Shown here in pieces: positions 1 through 7,999 of a stretch of DNA of 10,801 nucleotides. The DNA is from Planctomycetota bacterium (lineage in GTDB: Bacteria; Planctomycetota; SZUA-567). Where the stretch lies: positions 1 through 10,801 of the forward strand of contig JAITKH010000117.1 of the NCBI GenBank assembly GCA_031278535.1. The letters are read 5' to 3'. The notes beneath the pieces are model-generated. The model searched no databases, was not told the origin of the DNA, and saw only the letters and a list, made by a program, of their open reading frames with translations. Made by a program: the position numbers and the translations under genes. Each line of letters starts with the position of its first letter. The stretch's first letter is position 1.

Positions 1-75
1 TGGCATCCCCTATGGGACTCGAACCCATGTTCTCAGACTGAGAATCTGATGTGCTGACCGCTGCACTAAGGGGAC
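1..75 (-). tRNA. tRNA-Glu, anticodon CTC
   Basis: Read on the minus strand, this folds as a full cloverleaf. The 7-bp acceptor stem pairs GTCCCCT with AGGGGAT (first pair G-U). The D stem is GTGC/GCAC. The anticodon stem TCAGA/TCTGA encloses the loop TTCTCAG, so the anticodon is CTC, which reads the Glu codon GAG. The T arm is ATGGG/CCCAT around TTCGAGT. A genomically encoded CCA forms the 3' end at positions 3-1, so the gene is complete and ends exactly at the window edge. It is transcribed away from the operon to its right. A GTCCCC 5' end is typical of bacterial tRNA-Glu. Confidence 0.96.
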
Positions 76-98
76 GGATCCGATCACAAGTCGATTTG

Positions 99-141
99 TC
101 CCGATGCGGCATTCCGCAAACCCGCATTCGCCGCATCGGGA
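99..141. repeat. Perfect 12-bp inverted repeat in the tRNA leader
   Basis: TCCCGATGCGGC (99-110) and GCCGCATCGGGA (130-141) are exact reverse complements separated by 19 nt. A second small hairpin, GGAAAA-AATC-TTTTCC (139-154), shares three bases with the right arm, so the two folds compete. On the minus strand the structure lies between the probable start site (near 165) and the tRNA 5' end (75), so it would form in the pre-tRNA leader. No T-run follows on either strand, so an intrinsic terminator is unlikely. It could be a leader-processing structure or a binding site for a dimeric protein. Confidence 0.7.
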
Positions 142-171
142 AAAAATCTTTTCCTTCACCCGTGAAAACCT

Positions 172-199
172 ATTATTATGGGACAGTCTGTTTTGTCAA
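172..199 (-). promoter_or_regulatory. Probable promoter of the tRNA-Glu gene
   Basis: On the minus strand a perfect -35 box TTGACA (199-194) is followed after 16 bp by AATAAT (177-172), which matches the -10 consensus in 5 of 6 positions. Transcription would start near 165 and enter the tRNA after a leader of about 90 nt. The same AT-rich block faces the operon on the plus strand, but I see no convincing plus-strand -35 box there, so the operon promoter is not located. Confidence 0.65.
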
Positions 200-268
200 T
201 GGGTTTCCGTTTTTTCCGCTTACGGCCCGGCAGTGATCCGCTGGACGGAAAGCGGGGTGGGGACAACC

Positions 269-1243
269 ATGGTCAGGCCGCGTTTCCCGTCAGGGAGTAC
301 GGGCGAATTTTTTGTCGCCTGCCGGTCGGGGAAAAAAGACCTCGCCGGCTATCTTGGTTCGCGCCTCGGCGTGGCCGAAGCCTGGGCCGCCGATTTGCTT
401 GCTCTTGGGTGCGTCAGTCTGGACGGCCGGATTGCCCATCCGGGCGAAACCATCAATCTTTCCGCCGGTCCTCACCGCCTTGCCGTACATTTTCCCGAAG
501 CTTGGCCCCGGCATATGGCGGCGGTCGAAATGCCTCTTTCCGTCCTCTACGAAGACCCTTGGCTTATCGCCCTGGACAAGCCTCCGGGAATCGTTGTTCA
601 CCCAGCCAGGGGCCATCTTGACAATCGGACGCTCCAAAATGGCGTCCGTTACCGCTTTCGCAATCGGCTGAACGCGCCCGACACGTGTCTTGCCCCTCCC
701 CATCGGCTTGACAGGAACACCTCCGGCGTAATCGTTTTCGCTTTGGTGCGGAAGGCCTATGCCGAGCTGGTCCGACAGTTTTCCGAACGGCTCCCGCGCA
801 AAACCTATCTTGCCATACTGGACGGCCAGGCCGGTTTTTCCCAATTCAGCCATCGGGGCGACATCGCCCCCGATCCGGAAAGGAAGGGATTCGGCAGGGT
901 TGTTCCGCCGGGAAAGGGCGGGAAAGCCGCCTGGACCGATTTCCATATTCTCGAGTCCGGCCGCGACTGGTCGCTGGCCAAGGCGATTCTCCATACCGGC
1001 CGGCAGCATCAAATTCGCGTCCACGCGGCCGATCTGGGACTGCCGCTTGTTGGCGACGACGACTATAACCCTGATCATCTCCGCCATAATCCGGCCCGCC
1101 AGGCCTTGCACGCCGCCGTCCTCGAATTCGATCATCCCTTGGAGCCGGGGCGCCGCCTGCGGATTGAAGCGCCTCTCCCTTCCGATTTTCAGGAGACATT
1201 GGTGCGTTTGCGCCAACGGGAATGCCAGGAACCTCCAAGATGA
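269..1243 (+). CDS. RluD-family 23S rRNA pseudouridine synthase
   Basis: This encodes a 324-residue cytoplasmic enzyme of the RluA/RluD family, which isomerises uridines in RNA, most often in large-subunit rRNA. Residues about 22-75 look like an S4 RNA-binding domain. The catalytic domain starts near residue 90 with a VLYEDPWLIALDKPPGIVVHP strand-turn. It carries the signature HRLDRNTSG (145-153) with catalytic Asp148, and then GRQHQIRVH (244-252) followed by GDDDY, the conserved C-terminal active-site elements. The length matches RluD (about 326 residues). The reading frame is open upstream to 104, but the ATG at 269 is preferred: it starts the protein just before the S4 domain, has a G-rich stretch (259-262) upstream, and avoids translating the tRNA promoter and palindrome. 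The gene ends in an ATGA overlap with the addB-like gene. The exact target uridine cannot be told from sequence. No symbol is given because RluA, RluC and RluD classes overlap. Confidence 0.9.
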   Translation: MVRPRFPSGSTGEFFVACRSGKKDLAGYLGSRLGVAEAWAADLLALGCVSLDGRIAHPGETINLSAGPHRLAVHFPEAWPRHMAAVEMPLSVLYEDPWLIALDKPPGIVVHPARGHLDNRTLQNGVRYRFRNRLNAPDTCLAPPHRLDRNTSGVIVFALVRKAYAELVRQFSERLPRKTYLAILDGQAGFSQFSHRGDIAPDPERKGFGRVVPPGKGGKAAWTDFHILESGRDWSLAKAILHTGRQHQIRVHAADLGLPLVGDDDYNPDHLRHNPARQALHAAVLEFDHPLEPGRRLRIEAPLPSDFQETLVRLRQRECQEPPR

Positions 1244-4179
1244 AAAAGCCCGGCGCTCCAAGCGGTACCCGGACGTCCCCGTCCGCCCTCATCCGCCAGA
1301 TGGCGGAGAAACTGAAAGAATGCGCTCTCGAAGAAAAGGCTATTCTTGCTCCTTCGCTTCGGCTGGGTTGGCAATGGCTGGATCAGGCGGCATTCCTGGC
1401 CGGCGGCATTGCCAATTGCCGCATTCTTACGCCGGACCGATTGATGCTGGATTTGGCCGATCCGGAACTCAGGCGACAGGGTTTTGTCCCCGCTTCCCGA
1501 GAGAAAAAAATATGGAATGTCGTCCTCATTCTTATCGAATTGCAAAAGAAAAACGCCGATGGGGACGGTTATTTTTCCCGTTTGCCAGCCTCACTCCCCT
1601 TGGCGGAGACGATACTCGCCGCTGTCGAGGACATGGAACATGTAAAGGCCGGCCGCCTTTCCGAGGCTGTCTTTCCTCCAGAAAAGTCCAGGGAATTGGC
1701 GATAATTGCCCGTCATTTTCGGCATGGGCTTATCCGTTCCGGGCTGGCCGGCATGACCGGAACCACTGCCGCCGCCCTGAAGACGGTTTGCTCGGGCGGC
1801 TTCCGTCCGTTCTATCTGATTCTTCCTGCCGTTACGGCTGAGACGCTCTCTCCCGCCATGGAAAAAATCCTTGCCGCCTGGCCTGGCGATTGGTTGTTCC
1901 GCCTGTCGGATCCAGAGGGCGGGAACGGAGTTGAACCAGAACTTTTCCTTGCCGACAGTGTGGCGAACGAAGCTCGTGAAATTTTTCGTCGAACCGCGGC
2001 TCTGGGCGCAAAACTGGAGGATGTCGAGGTCGTCACGCTTGATCCCCGGACCCAGGTTCCGGCGCTTTGTGCCGCCGCTCTCGAAATTTTCGGCGGCAGG
2101 TTGGAGGATCTCCCCCTGACCGTGGACAGTGGCCTCCCCGCCTATCTGTCGAGGCCTGCCCGACTCCTGTCGGCCTGGATCGACTGGCTGGAGGCCGGGC
2201 TGCCGCCGAAAGGATTGGCCGATATGCTGACCGGCGGCCTGTTTCATGAAGGCTGGCGCCGGGACGCTCCCGGGGTTTCGTCTCCCGATTTGGCGAAGGC
2301 GCTTCGCGCCCTGCCGATTAACGGATTGCCTTCCGAATATCTGACGTCCCTCGCATCCGCAACCGATACGCTGCGCGGCATGGATAATAAAGGGGAATTC
2401 AGTTCCGCCCTGGCCTGGCTGCGGGAGACGGTACAATTGGTTCTTCCCGCTGGCGGCAGGGACAGGCCGACTGAGGCCGGGTCGGGCGATATGTTCCGAT
2501 CCGCCCGAAACCTCCTGGATTGCCAGGATTCCGTTGCCACCGGCAAACTGGACGCCTATAGCGCCAAAAGCCTCCGGCTTCTTCTCGACACCTGGCTGCC
2601 TCTTGTCGACAATGGCGGCTGGCCTTCCTTTCCGGCACTCGCCTGGCTGCGGGAAAATGTTTCCAGCCTGCGGGTCATGGGTTTGGGTCCAAGGCCTGGA
2701 CGCCTGTATGTGAGTGATTTTCCAAATGGGGGTCATGCCGGGCGAAACGTGATTTTCGCAATGGGAATGGATGACGGCAGTTTTCCCGGATCGTCCAGGG
2801 AGGATCCGATATTGCTGGATAGGGAACGGGATCGGCTCCGAATCCGAAAACCGGGTTCCTTCTGGCGCGTGCGGCGGGAAAGGGCTTTCCATCGCCTTCT
2901 CGCGCAGGCGCGGGGCAGACTTTTCCTGAGTCGATCCTGCCGGGATGTCCGGTCCGGCCGGGAACTGATGCCGGGACTGGCCTTCTCCCGTCTGGCGGAA
3001 AACAATCCTGTTCCGCCGGAAGCGGCGTTGAGACCGGACAAATCGGGAACGTGCCTTGTCCGACGGGACGAATGGCTTTGCGCCCTGCCGGCCAGCCGCG
3101 GGCATTTCAGCATCGCCGGCCTGGCCGGACATTATCCTGGTCTTGTCCAGGGAGAACGGGCTGTCGCCGCGCGTTTCTCTTCCACATTCGGGGAATACGA
3201 CGGATTTGTCCCCGAGGCGCGGGATTTTTTCCTGAATGGTCAAAAACCACTGTCGGCAAGCTCCCTGGAAGCGCTGGCCGCCTGTCCGCTCGATTTCTTT
3301 TTCAATCGAATTCTTGAGATAAGGCCGCCGGAACGGTACGAACCCGAACCTGGCCGATGGCTGGACGGCAGAACGCGCGGCACACTGTTGCATGAGGTTT
3401 TTAAAGGTTTCGTTCAAGCGACCATGAGCGACAGGACTCCGTCCACGGGATGGGAACAGACCATTCTGCGCATTCTGGACGCGGAATTGAAGAGGACGGG
3501 GAAAAGATTTCCCCCTGCCAATCTTCTGGCGGCCGAACGGGAAAAAACGGAATTGCGCAGGGCTGCGGAAATATTTGTCGCGGCCGAAGCCGAACGGAGA
3601 AGGGAAGGGCAGCCTCGGGAGGTGGAATGGGAAATTGGCAAGTACAACGCTCCGGTCGTCGTCGATCTGGAAGGAGGAAGGCGCATCGCGACCTATGGGA
3701 TACTCGACCGGGTGGATGTTCTTGACAAGGGGGGCTTCCGAATCCTCGATTACAAGACCGGGAACTCGGGCGGTTTTTCCGCGGAGGATCCTTTCAAACA
3801 GGGGCGGCATCTGCAGCCCTTCCTGTATATGAAACTGCTGGAAAAAGCGCCGCCATCTTCCGCCCCGGCCGCTCCGCCGCGGGAATTCGTTTATTTTTTT
3901 CCCATGTCGCGGGACGAGGGAAGGAACAGCATCGTCTACAGTGCCCAGCGGTTGGAGGATGACGGAAAGCGAATAGTCTCGAACCTTCTTTCCCTTCTTG
4001 AAGACGGCGTTTTTCCCTTCACCAACGTTTCCGCCGATGCCGCCCATTCCCTTTACGCCGTCGTCCACGGCGATAGCGGAAAACTGGCAAAATCCATGGA
4101 AGGCAAGATGGCCGACCCGAAACTGGCAGCATGGGCCGCTCTCAGGGGAGTCCGATCCGGAAGGGATGGCGCCGAATGA
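1240..4179 (+). CDS. addB: AddB-like PD-(D/E)XK nuclease subunit of a double-strand-break repair complex
   Basis: This 979-residue protein is the probable partner of the AddA encoded next. AddAB unwinds and resects double-strand ends for RecA. The N-terminal part resembles inactivated UvrD-like helicase domains and shows no GxGKT Walker A motif. The centre has the family block MGMDDGSFPG (508-517) followed by EDPILLDRERDRL. The C-terminal RecB-type nuclease looks active: His718 in TLLHEVF, Asp823 in ILDRVD, Asp837 and Lys839 in ILDYKTG, and Gln859/Tyr863 in QPFLY. Cys682 in AACPLDFFF matches the first Fe-S ligand of AddB, but no cysteine follows. The usual CxxC...C stretch reads ADAAHSLYAVVHG (932-944), so the cluster should be absent. 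Start choice: the ATG at 1240 overlaps the upstream stop (ATGA) and has AGGA 9 nt before it. An ATG at 1222 is the alternative (985 residues) but lacks a spaced ribosome binding site. The stop overlaps addA by the same ATGA arrangement. Confidence 0.85.
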   Translation: MKKPGAPSGTRTSPSALIRQMAEKLKECALEEKAILAPSLRLGWQWLDQAAFLAGGIANCRILTPDRLMLDLADPELRRQGFVPASREKKIWNVVLILIELQKKNADGDGYFSRLPASLPLAETILAAVEDMEHVKAGRLSEAVFPPEKSRELAIIARHFRHGLIRSGLAGMTGTTAAALKTVCSGGFRPFYLILPAVTAETLSPAMEKILAAWPGDWLFRLSDPEGGNGVEPELFLADSVANEAREIFRRTAALGAKLEDVEVVTLDPRTQVPALCAAALEIFGGRLEDLPLTVDSGLPAYLSRPARLLSAWIDWLEAGLPPKGLADMLTGGLFHEGWRRDAPGVSSPDLAKALRALPINGLPSEYLTSLASATDTLRGMDNKGEFSSALAWLRETVQLVLPAGGRDRPTEAGSGDMFRSARNLLDCQDSVATGKLDAYSAKSLRLLLDTWLPLVDNGGWPSFPALAWLRENVSSLRVMGLGPRPGRLYVSDFPNGGHAGRNVIFAMGMDDGSFPGSSREDPILLDRERDRLRIRKPGSFWRVRRERAFHRLLAQARGRLFLSRSCRDVRSGRELMPGLAFSRLAENNPVPPEAALRPDKSGTCLVRRDEWLCALPASRGHFSIAGLAGHYPGLVQGERAVAARFSSTFGEYDGFVPEARDFFLNGQKPLSASSLEALAACPLDFFFNRILEIRPPERYEPEPGRWLDGRTRGTLLHEVFKGFVQATMSDRTPSTGWEQTILRILDAELKRTGKRFPPANLLAAEREKTELRRAAEIFVAAEAERRREGQPREVEWEIGKYNAPVVVDLEGGRRIATYGILDRVDVLDKGGFRILDYKTGNSGGFSAEDPFKQGRHLQPFLYMKLLEKAPPSSAPAAPPREFVYFFPMSRDEGRNSIVYSAQRLEDDGKRIVSNLLSLLEDGVFPFTNVSADAAHSLYAVVHGDSGKLAKSMEGKMADPKLAAWAALRGVRSGRDGAE

Positions 4180-7100
4180 TACGCCGGCTGGACATACCCG
4201 ATCAAGCGGCTCGGGATCGCATTGAGAACGATATCGATCACAATCTGGTGGTGGAAGCCGGAGCGGGAGCCGGGAAGACCAGTTGCCTGGTGAAGCGGCT
4301 GCTCACGTTGTTCCGTCGCGGCGGGCTGGCGGGGGAAGGGCGGTTGGCCGCCGTTACCTTCACCCATAAGGCGGCGGCGGAACTTCGGGAACGCCTGGAC
4401 AAGTCCCTGGAACAGGCGATAGGCAGTCTTCCGGAAGGCGAAGGGAAGGAAACGCTTCGGGCGGCAAGAACGGCCATTCCAGAATGTCATATTGGGACAA
4501 TCCATTCCTTTTGTTCCCGTCTGCTGCGGGAACGCCCGGTCGAAGCCGGGATCGGGCCGGATTTTCAGGAACTTGACGAAACCCGGGACGAGGCGCTTCG
4601 CGATCAGGCCTGGGATGAATTTTCCCGGCGCCTTCTTCGGGGGGAATTTCCGGAAATATACGGAGCCCTGGCCGAATCGGGCCTGAACGCCGAGACGCTT
4701 CGTTCCGGATTCAAAACTTTCGCCAACTACCCGGACGTCGACACATGGGGCGCGACCGGGAGCGGGCCGCCGCCCGACTACGACGGCTTCGTCGCCGGCG
4801 TGAAACAATATGTCGCCAGCCAGGATGATGTCAAAGATCCGATTCTCCGCGCAGGCGATCTCAGGCAAGGCAAACTTCCCGCCCTGCTCAGGACGCTGAT
4901 TCGCCGCTGCCGGAGGATGCCCGGCAACTGGAGCCGGGAAGCGGTTCTCCAGATGGACGGGTTGTTTCCGGAAAACCTGGAAAATGTCCAGGCGGAGTGG
5001 GAAACTTTCGGCTCCAGCAAAGCGATCGGCAAGGTAAAATTCGAGGAATACACGACGTTTTTCAGCAAGACGGTCCTTCCTTTCCGCCATGCCCGAATGG
5101 CCGCACTCTATGCCGTCGTCCTGTCGGCCTTCTTTGCGGCGGAGAAAATATACAAGCGTTTGCGCCGCGAGGCTGGAGGGGTAAATTTCCAGGATTTGCT
5201 GCTGCTGACGGTTCGCCTGCTTCGGGAGCATCCGCCGGTGCGCCGCGATTTTGCCCGGCGCTATGCCCGGTTGCTGGTGGATGAGACGCAGGACACGGAC
5301 CCGTTGCAGGCAGAACTGCTGTTCCTCCTCGCCTCTTCCGACCCGGAGGAAAAAGATTGGCGCCGCTGTCTGCCCAGGCCAGGCGCCCTTTTTATCGTGG
5401 GCGATCCCAAACAGTCGATTTACCGCTTCCGCCGGGCCGACATCGCAATCTATCAGGAAATGAAAACCCTTCTTGAAAAAGCCGGCGGCGCCGCGCTTAC
5501 CCTTACCGCCAATTTCCGCAGCCGGCCGGAAATCCTCCATTGGGTCAACAGGGTTTACGGTCCCCGGGAAAAATCGGAAGGCGCGGCCGATTCCGGCGCG
5601 GAGCGGTTTTCTGATCGCGATACGCCGGAAGGGCCGCGCTACGTTCCGCTTGAATCCCGTCGCTCCGGCCAGGTGGCGGAAGAATGTCTTTCCGGCGTGT
5701 ACCGGCTGGATTTGCCGGCCCAAAACGACAATCGCGCAGATAACCCCGACGCCGACGAGGCGGGACGAATAGCCCGTTTCATCCGCCGGGCGGCGGATCA
5801 GGGAATCCGAATCCCTGTCCACGACGCCGACGGGGAAACGTTCCGCCCGGTCAGGCCGGGCGATTTCCTGATCCTGACCTGGGCGAACGACCATGTGGCC
5901 GATTTCGCCCAGGCGTTTCGCCGGTTCGAACTGAATTGCCGGGTTTCCGGCGGCTTGCCGCTCCAGGACTCCGCCACCCTCGCCCTCCTTTCCGGGTATC
6001 TTGATGCCTTGGCGCAGCCGGACAATCCGGTCCCGACCCTGGGAGTCCTCCGGGGCGGCCTGTTCGGCATTTCCGATCCCGATTTGTATCGCTGGAAACG
6101 GGGAGGCGGCGACTTTTTCTTCGCCAGGTTCAGCCCGAAAGAAGACAAAAACATAAAAAATCCGGTCAGCCGATCGCTGGACATTATGGCGGAGCATTAC
6201 CGGTTGCTTGAACGCCGCTCTCCGATCGAGGCGCTTGTTCCCATTCTGGACGACCTCGGCTTTTGGGCCCACTCCTGCCTGGGCGGAGAAGGCTTGAACG
6301 GGGCGGGGACGCTGGCCGCGGCAGTCGAATTGTTGCGGGCCGAGGGCGGCAACCTTTCCACCCCGGCCAAATTGGCCGATCGCCTGGCTGTTCTTATCAA
6401 TTCCTTCAAGGGTGAAACGCTCCCCGCCATCGCCGATACGGGGGAGGCGGTGCGGGTGATGAATATCCACAAGGCAAAGGGACTGGAGGCGCCGGTGGTG
6501 TTTCTGACCAGCCATCGGAGAAAAGGGACGCATCCCGTCAGCCTGGCAATCCAGCGGGGATCGAATGGAACCAGCGGGGCCATTCTGGTTTGCCGTTCCA
6601 ACAGCCGTTCGTTCGCCGCGCAGCCATTAGCCCGGCCGCTTGATTGGGATGAGTTGGCGAATCGCGAAAGACGTTTCCTTGCCGCCGAGCGGACGCGCCT
6701 CAACTATGTTGCCGCCACTCGGGCCGGCGCCGTCCTGGTATTGTCCCTGCATCCTGTCAAAAACGGAAAGAAGCTGCTCTGGAAAAACGTTTTTGCTCCG
6801 GATTTTCCGGAAGATTCTCTGGAACTCCCGGACAGGCGGCTGCCGGAATCGGCCGCCGCCGCCCCGATCGAAGTTCCAAAACTGGCGGAATATGACGAGG
6901 CGGAGCTCTTTCGCCTTGCGAAAGAACGGGAGAGGCATCTTGTTTCCTTGGGAGAAGTTGCCCAGGCGGCGGCAGCCGGCGGCAGGCCTGAATCGGAAGT
7001 GTTGCCTCCCGACGACGTGCTGGCGCGGGGGGAAATGCTGCATTGCCTTTTGGAGGCGTTTGCCAGTGCCGCCGACACGGGGGACTTGATCGGGCGGGCG

Positions 7101-7511
7101 GCGGAACTGCTGCGGGAACATGGCTTGCCGGACGATGAGGCCGGGGAGATGGCCCGGATCGTACTGGCGGCGCACACATCCGAGATTTGGCGGCGGGCGG
7201 CCGCGGCGGATCGCGTTTACCGGGAAGCTCCCTACTTTTTGCCGGTTTCCGGCCCAGACGGAAAGGAAAGGCTGGAGCGGGGCGTCATCGATCTCGTATT
7301 CCGGGAAACCGATGGCTGGGTGGTAGTCGACTATAAAACCGGCGGCTCGAGGAGCGGCATCGATCCTCGGGAAGCGGCGCGGGAACACGCACCCCAACTC
7401 ACCGCCTATGCCCGGGCCTGGAGCCGGCTGACCGATGAACCGGTAAAGGAGACCGGCGTGTACTTTCTTCGGGCCGGACTCTACGTCGCGGTGGGGAGCG
7501 GGGCGGATTAA
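4176..7511 (+). CDS. addA: AddA-type UvrD/RecB-family helicase-nuclease
   Basis: This 1111-residue superfamily 1 helicase with a C-terminal nuclease is the motor subunit of AddAB. All helicase motifs are visible: a Q-motif region (DQAARDRIE), Walker A GAGAGKT (29-35), motif Ia TFTHKAAAELRERL, a GTIHSFCSRLLRE block, motif II VDETQDTD (368-375, with Thr where Phe or Ala is commoner), motif III GDPKQSIYRFR (409-419), motif IV NFRSRPEIL (from 446), motif V MNIHKAKGLE (762-771) and motif VI YVAATRA with Arg849. The nuclease domain has His956 (EMLHCLLE), Asp1039 (VIDLVF), Asp1052 and Lys1054 (VDYKTG) and Gln1074/Tyr1078, so it should be active. The length suits AddA. The start at 4176 is fixed by the ATGA overlap with the upstream stop and by GGAAGGG (4159-4165) before it. 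The frame also contains an in-frame ATG at 4131, which would lie deep inside addB and is rejected. Confidence 0.95.
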   Translation: MIRRLDIPDQAARDRIENDIDHNLVVEAGAGAGKTSCLVKRLLTLFRRGGLAGEGRLAAVTFTHKAAAELRERLDKSLEQAIGSLPEGEGKETLRAARTAIPECHIGTIHSFCSRLLRERPVEAGIGPDFQELDETRDEALRDQAWDEFSRRLLRGEFPEIYGALAESGLNAETLRSGFKTFANYPDVDTWGATGSGPPPDYDGFVAGVKQYVASQDDVKDPILRAGDLRQGKLPALLRTLIRRCRRMPGNWSREAVLQMDGLFPENLENVQAEWETFGSSKAIGKVKFEEYTTFFSKTVLPFRHARMAALYAVVLSAFFAAEKIYKRLRREAGGVNFQDLLLLTVRLLREHPPVRRDFARRYARLLVDETQDTDPLQAELLFLLASSDPEEKDWRRCLPRPGALFIVGDPKQSIYRFRRADIAIYQEMKTLLEKAGGAALTLTANFRSRPEILHWVNRVYGPREKSEGAADSGAERFSDRDTPEGPRYVPLESRRSGQVAEECLSGVYRLDLPAQNDNRADNPDADEAGRIARFIRRAADQGIRIPVHDADGETFRPVRPGDFLILTWANDHVADFAQAFRRFELNCRVSGGLPLQDSATLALLSGYLDALAQPDNPVPTLGVLRGGLFGISDPDLYRWKRGGGDFFFARFSPKEDKNIKNPVSRSLDIMAEHYRLLERRSPIEALVPILDDLGFWAHSCLGGEGLNGAGTLAAAVELLRAEGGNLSTPAKLADRLAVLINSFKGETLPAIADTGEAVRVMNIHKAKGLEAPVVFLTSHRRKGTHPVSLAIQRGSNGTSGAILVCRSNSRSFAAQPLARPLDWDELANRERRFLAAERTRLNYVAATRAGAVLVLSLHPVKNGKKLLWKNVFAPDFPEDSLELPDRRLPESAAAAPIEVPKLAEYDEAELFRLAKERERHLVSLGEVAQAAAAGGRPESEVLPPDDVLARGEMLHCLLEAFASAADTGDLIGRAAELLREHGLPDDEAGEMARIVLAAHTSEIWRRAAAADRVYREAPYFLPVSGPDGKERLERGVIDLVFRETDGWVVVDYKTGGSRSGIDPREAAREHAPQLTAYARAWSRLTDEPVKETGVYFLRAGLYVAVGSGAD

Positions 7512-7558
7512 GGGTCTGCTTATCAGGCGTATCTACAACACCAAGGAAAAGAATCGCC

Positions 7559-7720
7559 ATGCGGGAAGTCAACTTATTCCGAATGAACCGGGCCACAATC
7601 TTGAAAAGTCCGCCTAACTCGAGAAGGCGAAAAACCGCCGCCATCCGGCAGGAATGGTACGCCGAGGGAGATTACGTCTCCTTCTTCAACGCTCTCGCCG
7701 GCCTGCGTCAACAATTATGA
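7559..7720 (+). CDS. Possible small protein of 53 residues
   Basis: An ATG frame begins 47 nt after the addA stop and ends at TGA 7718-7720. An AAGGA (7543-7547) lies 11 nt before the ATG, which is a usable but slightly long spacing. The product starts MREVNLFRMNR, has a basic middle (NSRRRKTAAIRQ) and a tail that looks like ordinary folded protein (EWYAEGDYVSFFNALAGLR). There is no signal peptide or membrane segment. Codons in the second half share the G/C-ending bias of the neighbouring genes, while the first half does not. I do not recognise a family. It could be a genuine small protein cotranscribed with addA, the remnant C-terminus of a lost gene, or chance. Confidence 0.4.
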   Translation: MREVNLFRMNRATILKSPPNSRRRKTAAIRQEWYAEGDYVSFFNALAGLRQQL

Positions 7721-7823
7721 CTCGAAAAATTAATGCCATGCCGTCTTCCCGCTTCGATATGGCCGGAATTCAGGAACTCCCCGTACACGCCCTCGCTTGG
7801 GTAGCGTAGTCTTTGAAAGTCCA
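7721..7823. other. Intergenic stretch with no supported feature
   Basis: Nothing firm is visible here. A minus-strand frame containing RYPSEGVYGEFLNSG and ending at 7708 has protein-like wording, but it runs through the A/T-rich promoter block, lacks a credible start, and overlaps the end of the 53-residue ORF. No intrinsic terminator for the addAB operon was found. Confidence 0.4.
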
Positions 7824-7853
7824 CTGGTTTTTGGATTTTTTTTATTGTATAAT
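7824..7853 (+). promoter_or_regulatory. Promoter upstream of the lipoprotein gene
   Basis: A perfect -10 box TATAAT (7848-7853) follows a T-rich tract. The -35 element is weak: CTGGTT or TGGTTT at 7824-7830 lies at 17-18 bp spacing, and a better TTGAAA (7813-7818) is too far away. Transcription would start near 7860, giving a 5' leader of about 140 nt before the lipoprotein start codon at 8000. Confidence 0.6.
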
Positions 7854-7859
7854 CGAGGG

Positions 7860-7999
7860 TACTTGTTAAAAGGGATTATTGATGAATCGAATGGCACTGA
7901 ACGGCCGATAAGATGGTGAATAAGTCGGCAGGCGATTTAGCCGTCGCCGTAGGCAATGGGATGAGGGGAATGGTCTTTTTGTTTTGAGGAGGCTTGAAC
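7860..7999 (+). other. Long leader with two possible micro-ORFs
   Basis: The leader holds an ATG at 7882 with AAAAGGG (7868-7874) seven nt upstream. It encodes only MNRMALNGR and stops at TAA 7909-7911. One base later an ATG at 7913 opens a 24-codon frame (MVNKSAGDLAVAVGNG, then a hydrophobic end) that stops at 7985-7987, inside the ribosome binding site of the lipoprotein gene. This arrangement could couple translation of the leader to the lipoprotein, or it may be chance. A 5-bp hairpin GGCGA/TCGCC (7931-7948) is the only simple fold I see. No known riboswitch was recognised. Confidence 0.25.
7986..7992 (+). promoter_or_regulatory. Strong Shine-Dalgarno site fixing the lipoprotein start
   Basis: GAGGAGG lies 7 nt before the ATG at 8000. 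An in-frame TTG at 7994 is only 1 nt from it and is rejected as a start. Confidence 0.9.

Noticed and set aside
99..154. Inverted repeat as an intrinsic terminator
   Set aside because: No T-run follows the stem on either strand. Plus-strand sequence after it is A-rich, and the minus-strand sequence is mixed.
1591..6533. Very long antisense open frames of more than 800 codons opposite addB and addA
   Set aside because: They are a by-product of the high GC and codon bias of the sense genes. Their translations show no domains, while the sense strand has complete motif sets.
7708..7880. Minus-strand frame containing RYPSEGVYGEFLNSGH
   Set aside because: It has no credible start or ribosome binding site, crosses an A-rich promoter tract and overlaps the candidate 53-residue ORF. 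I could not match it to a family.
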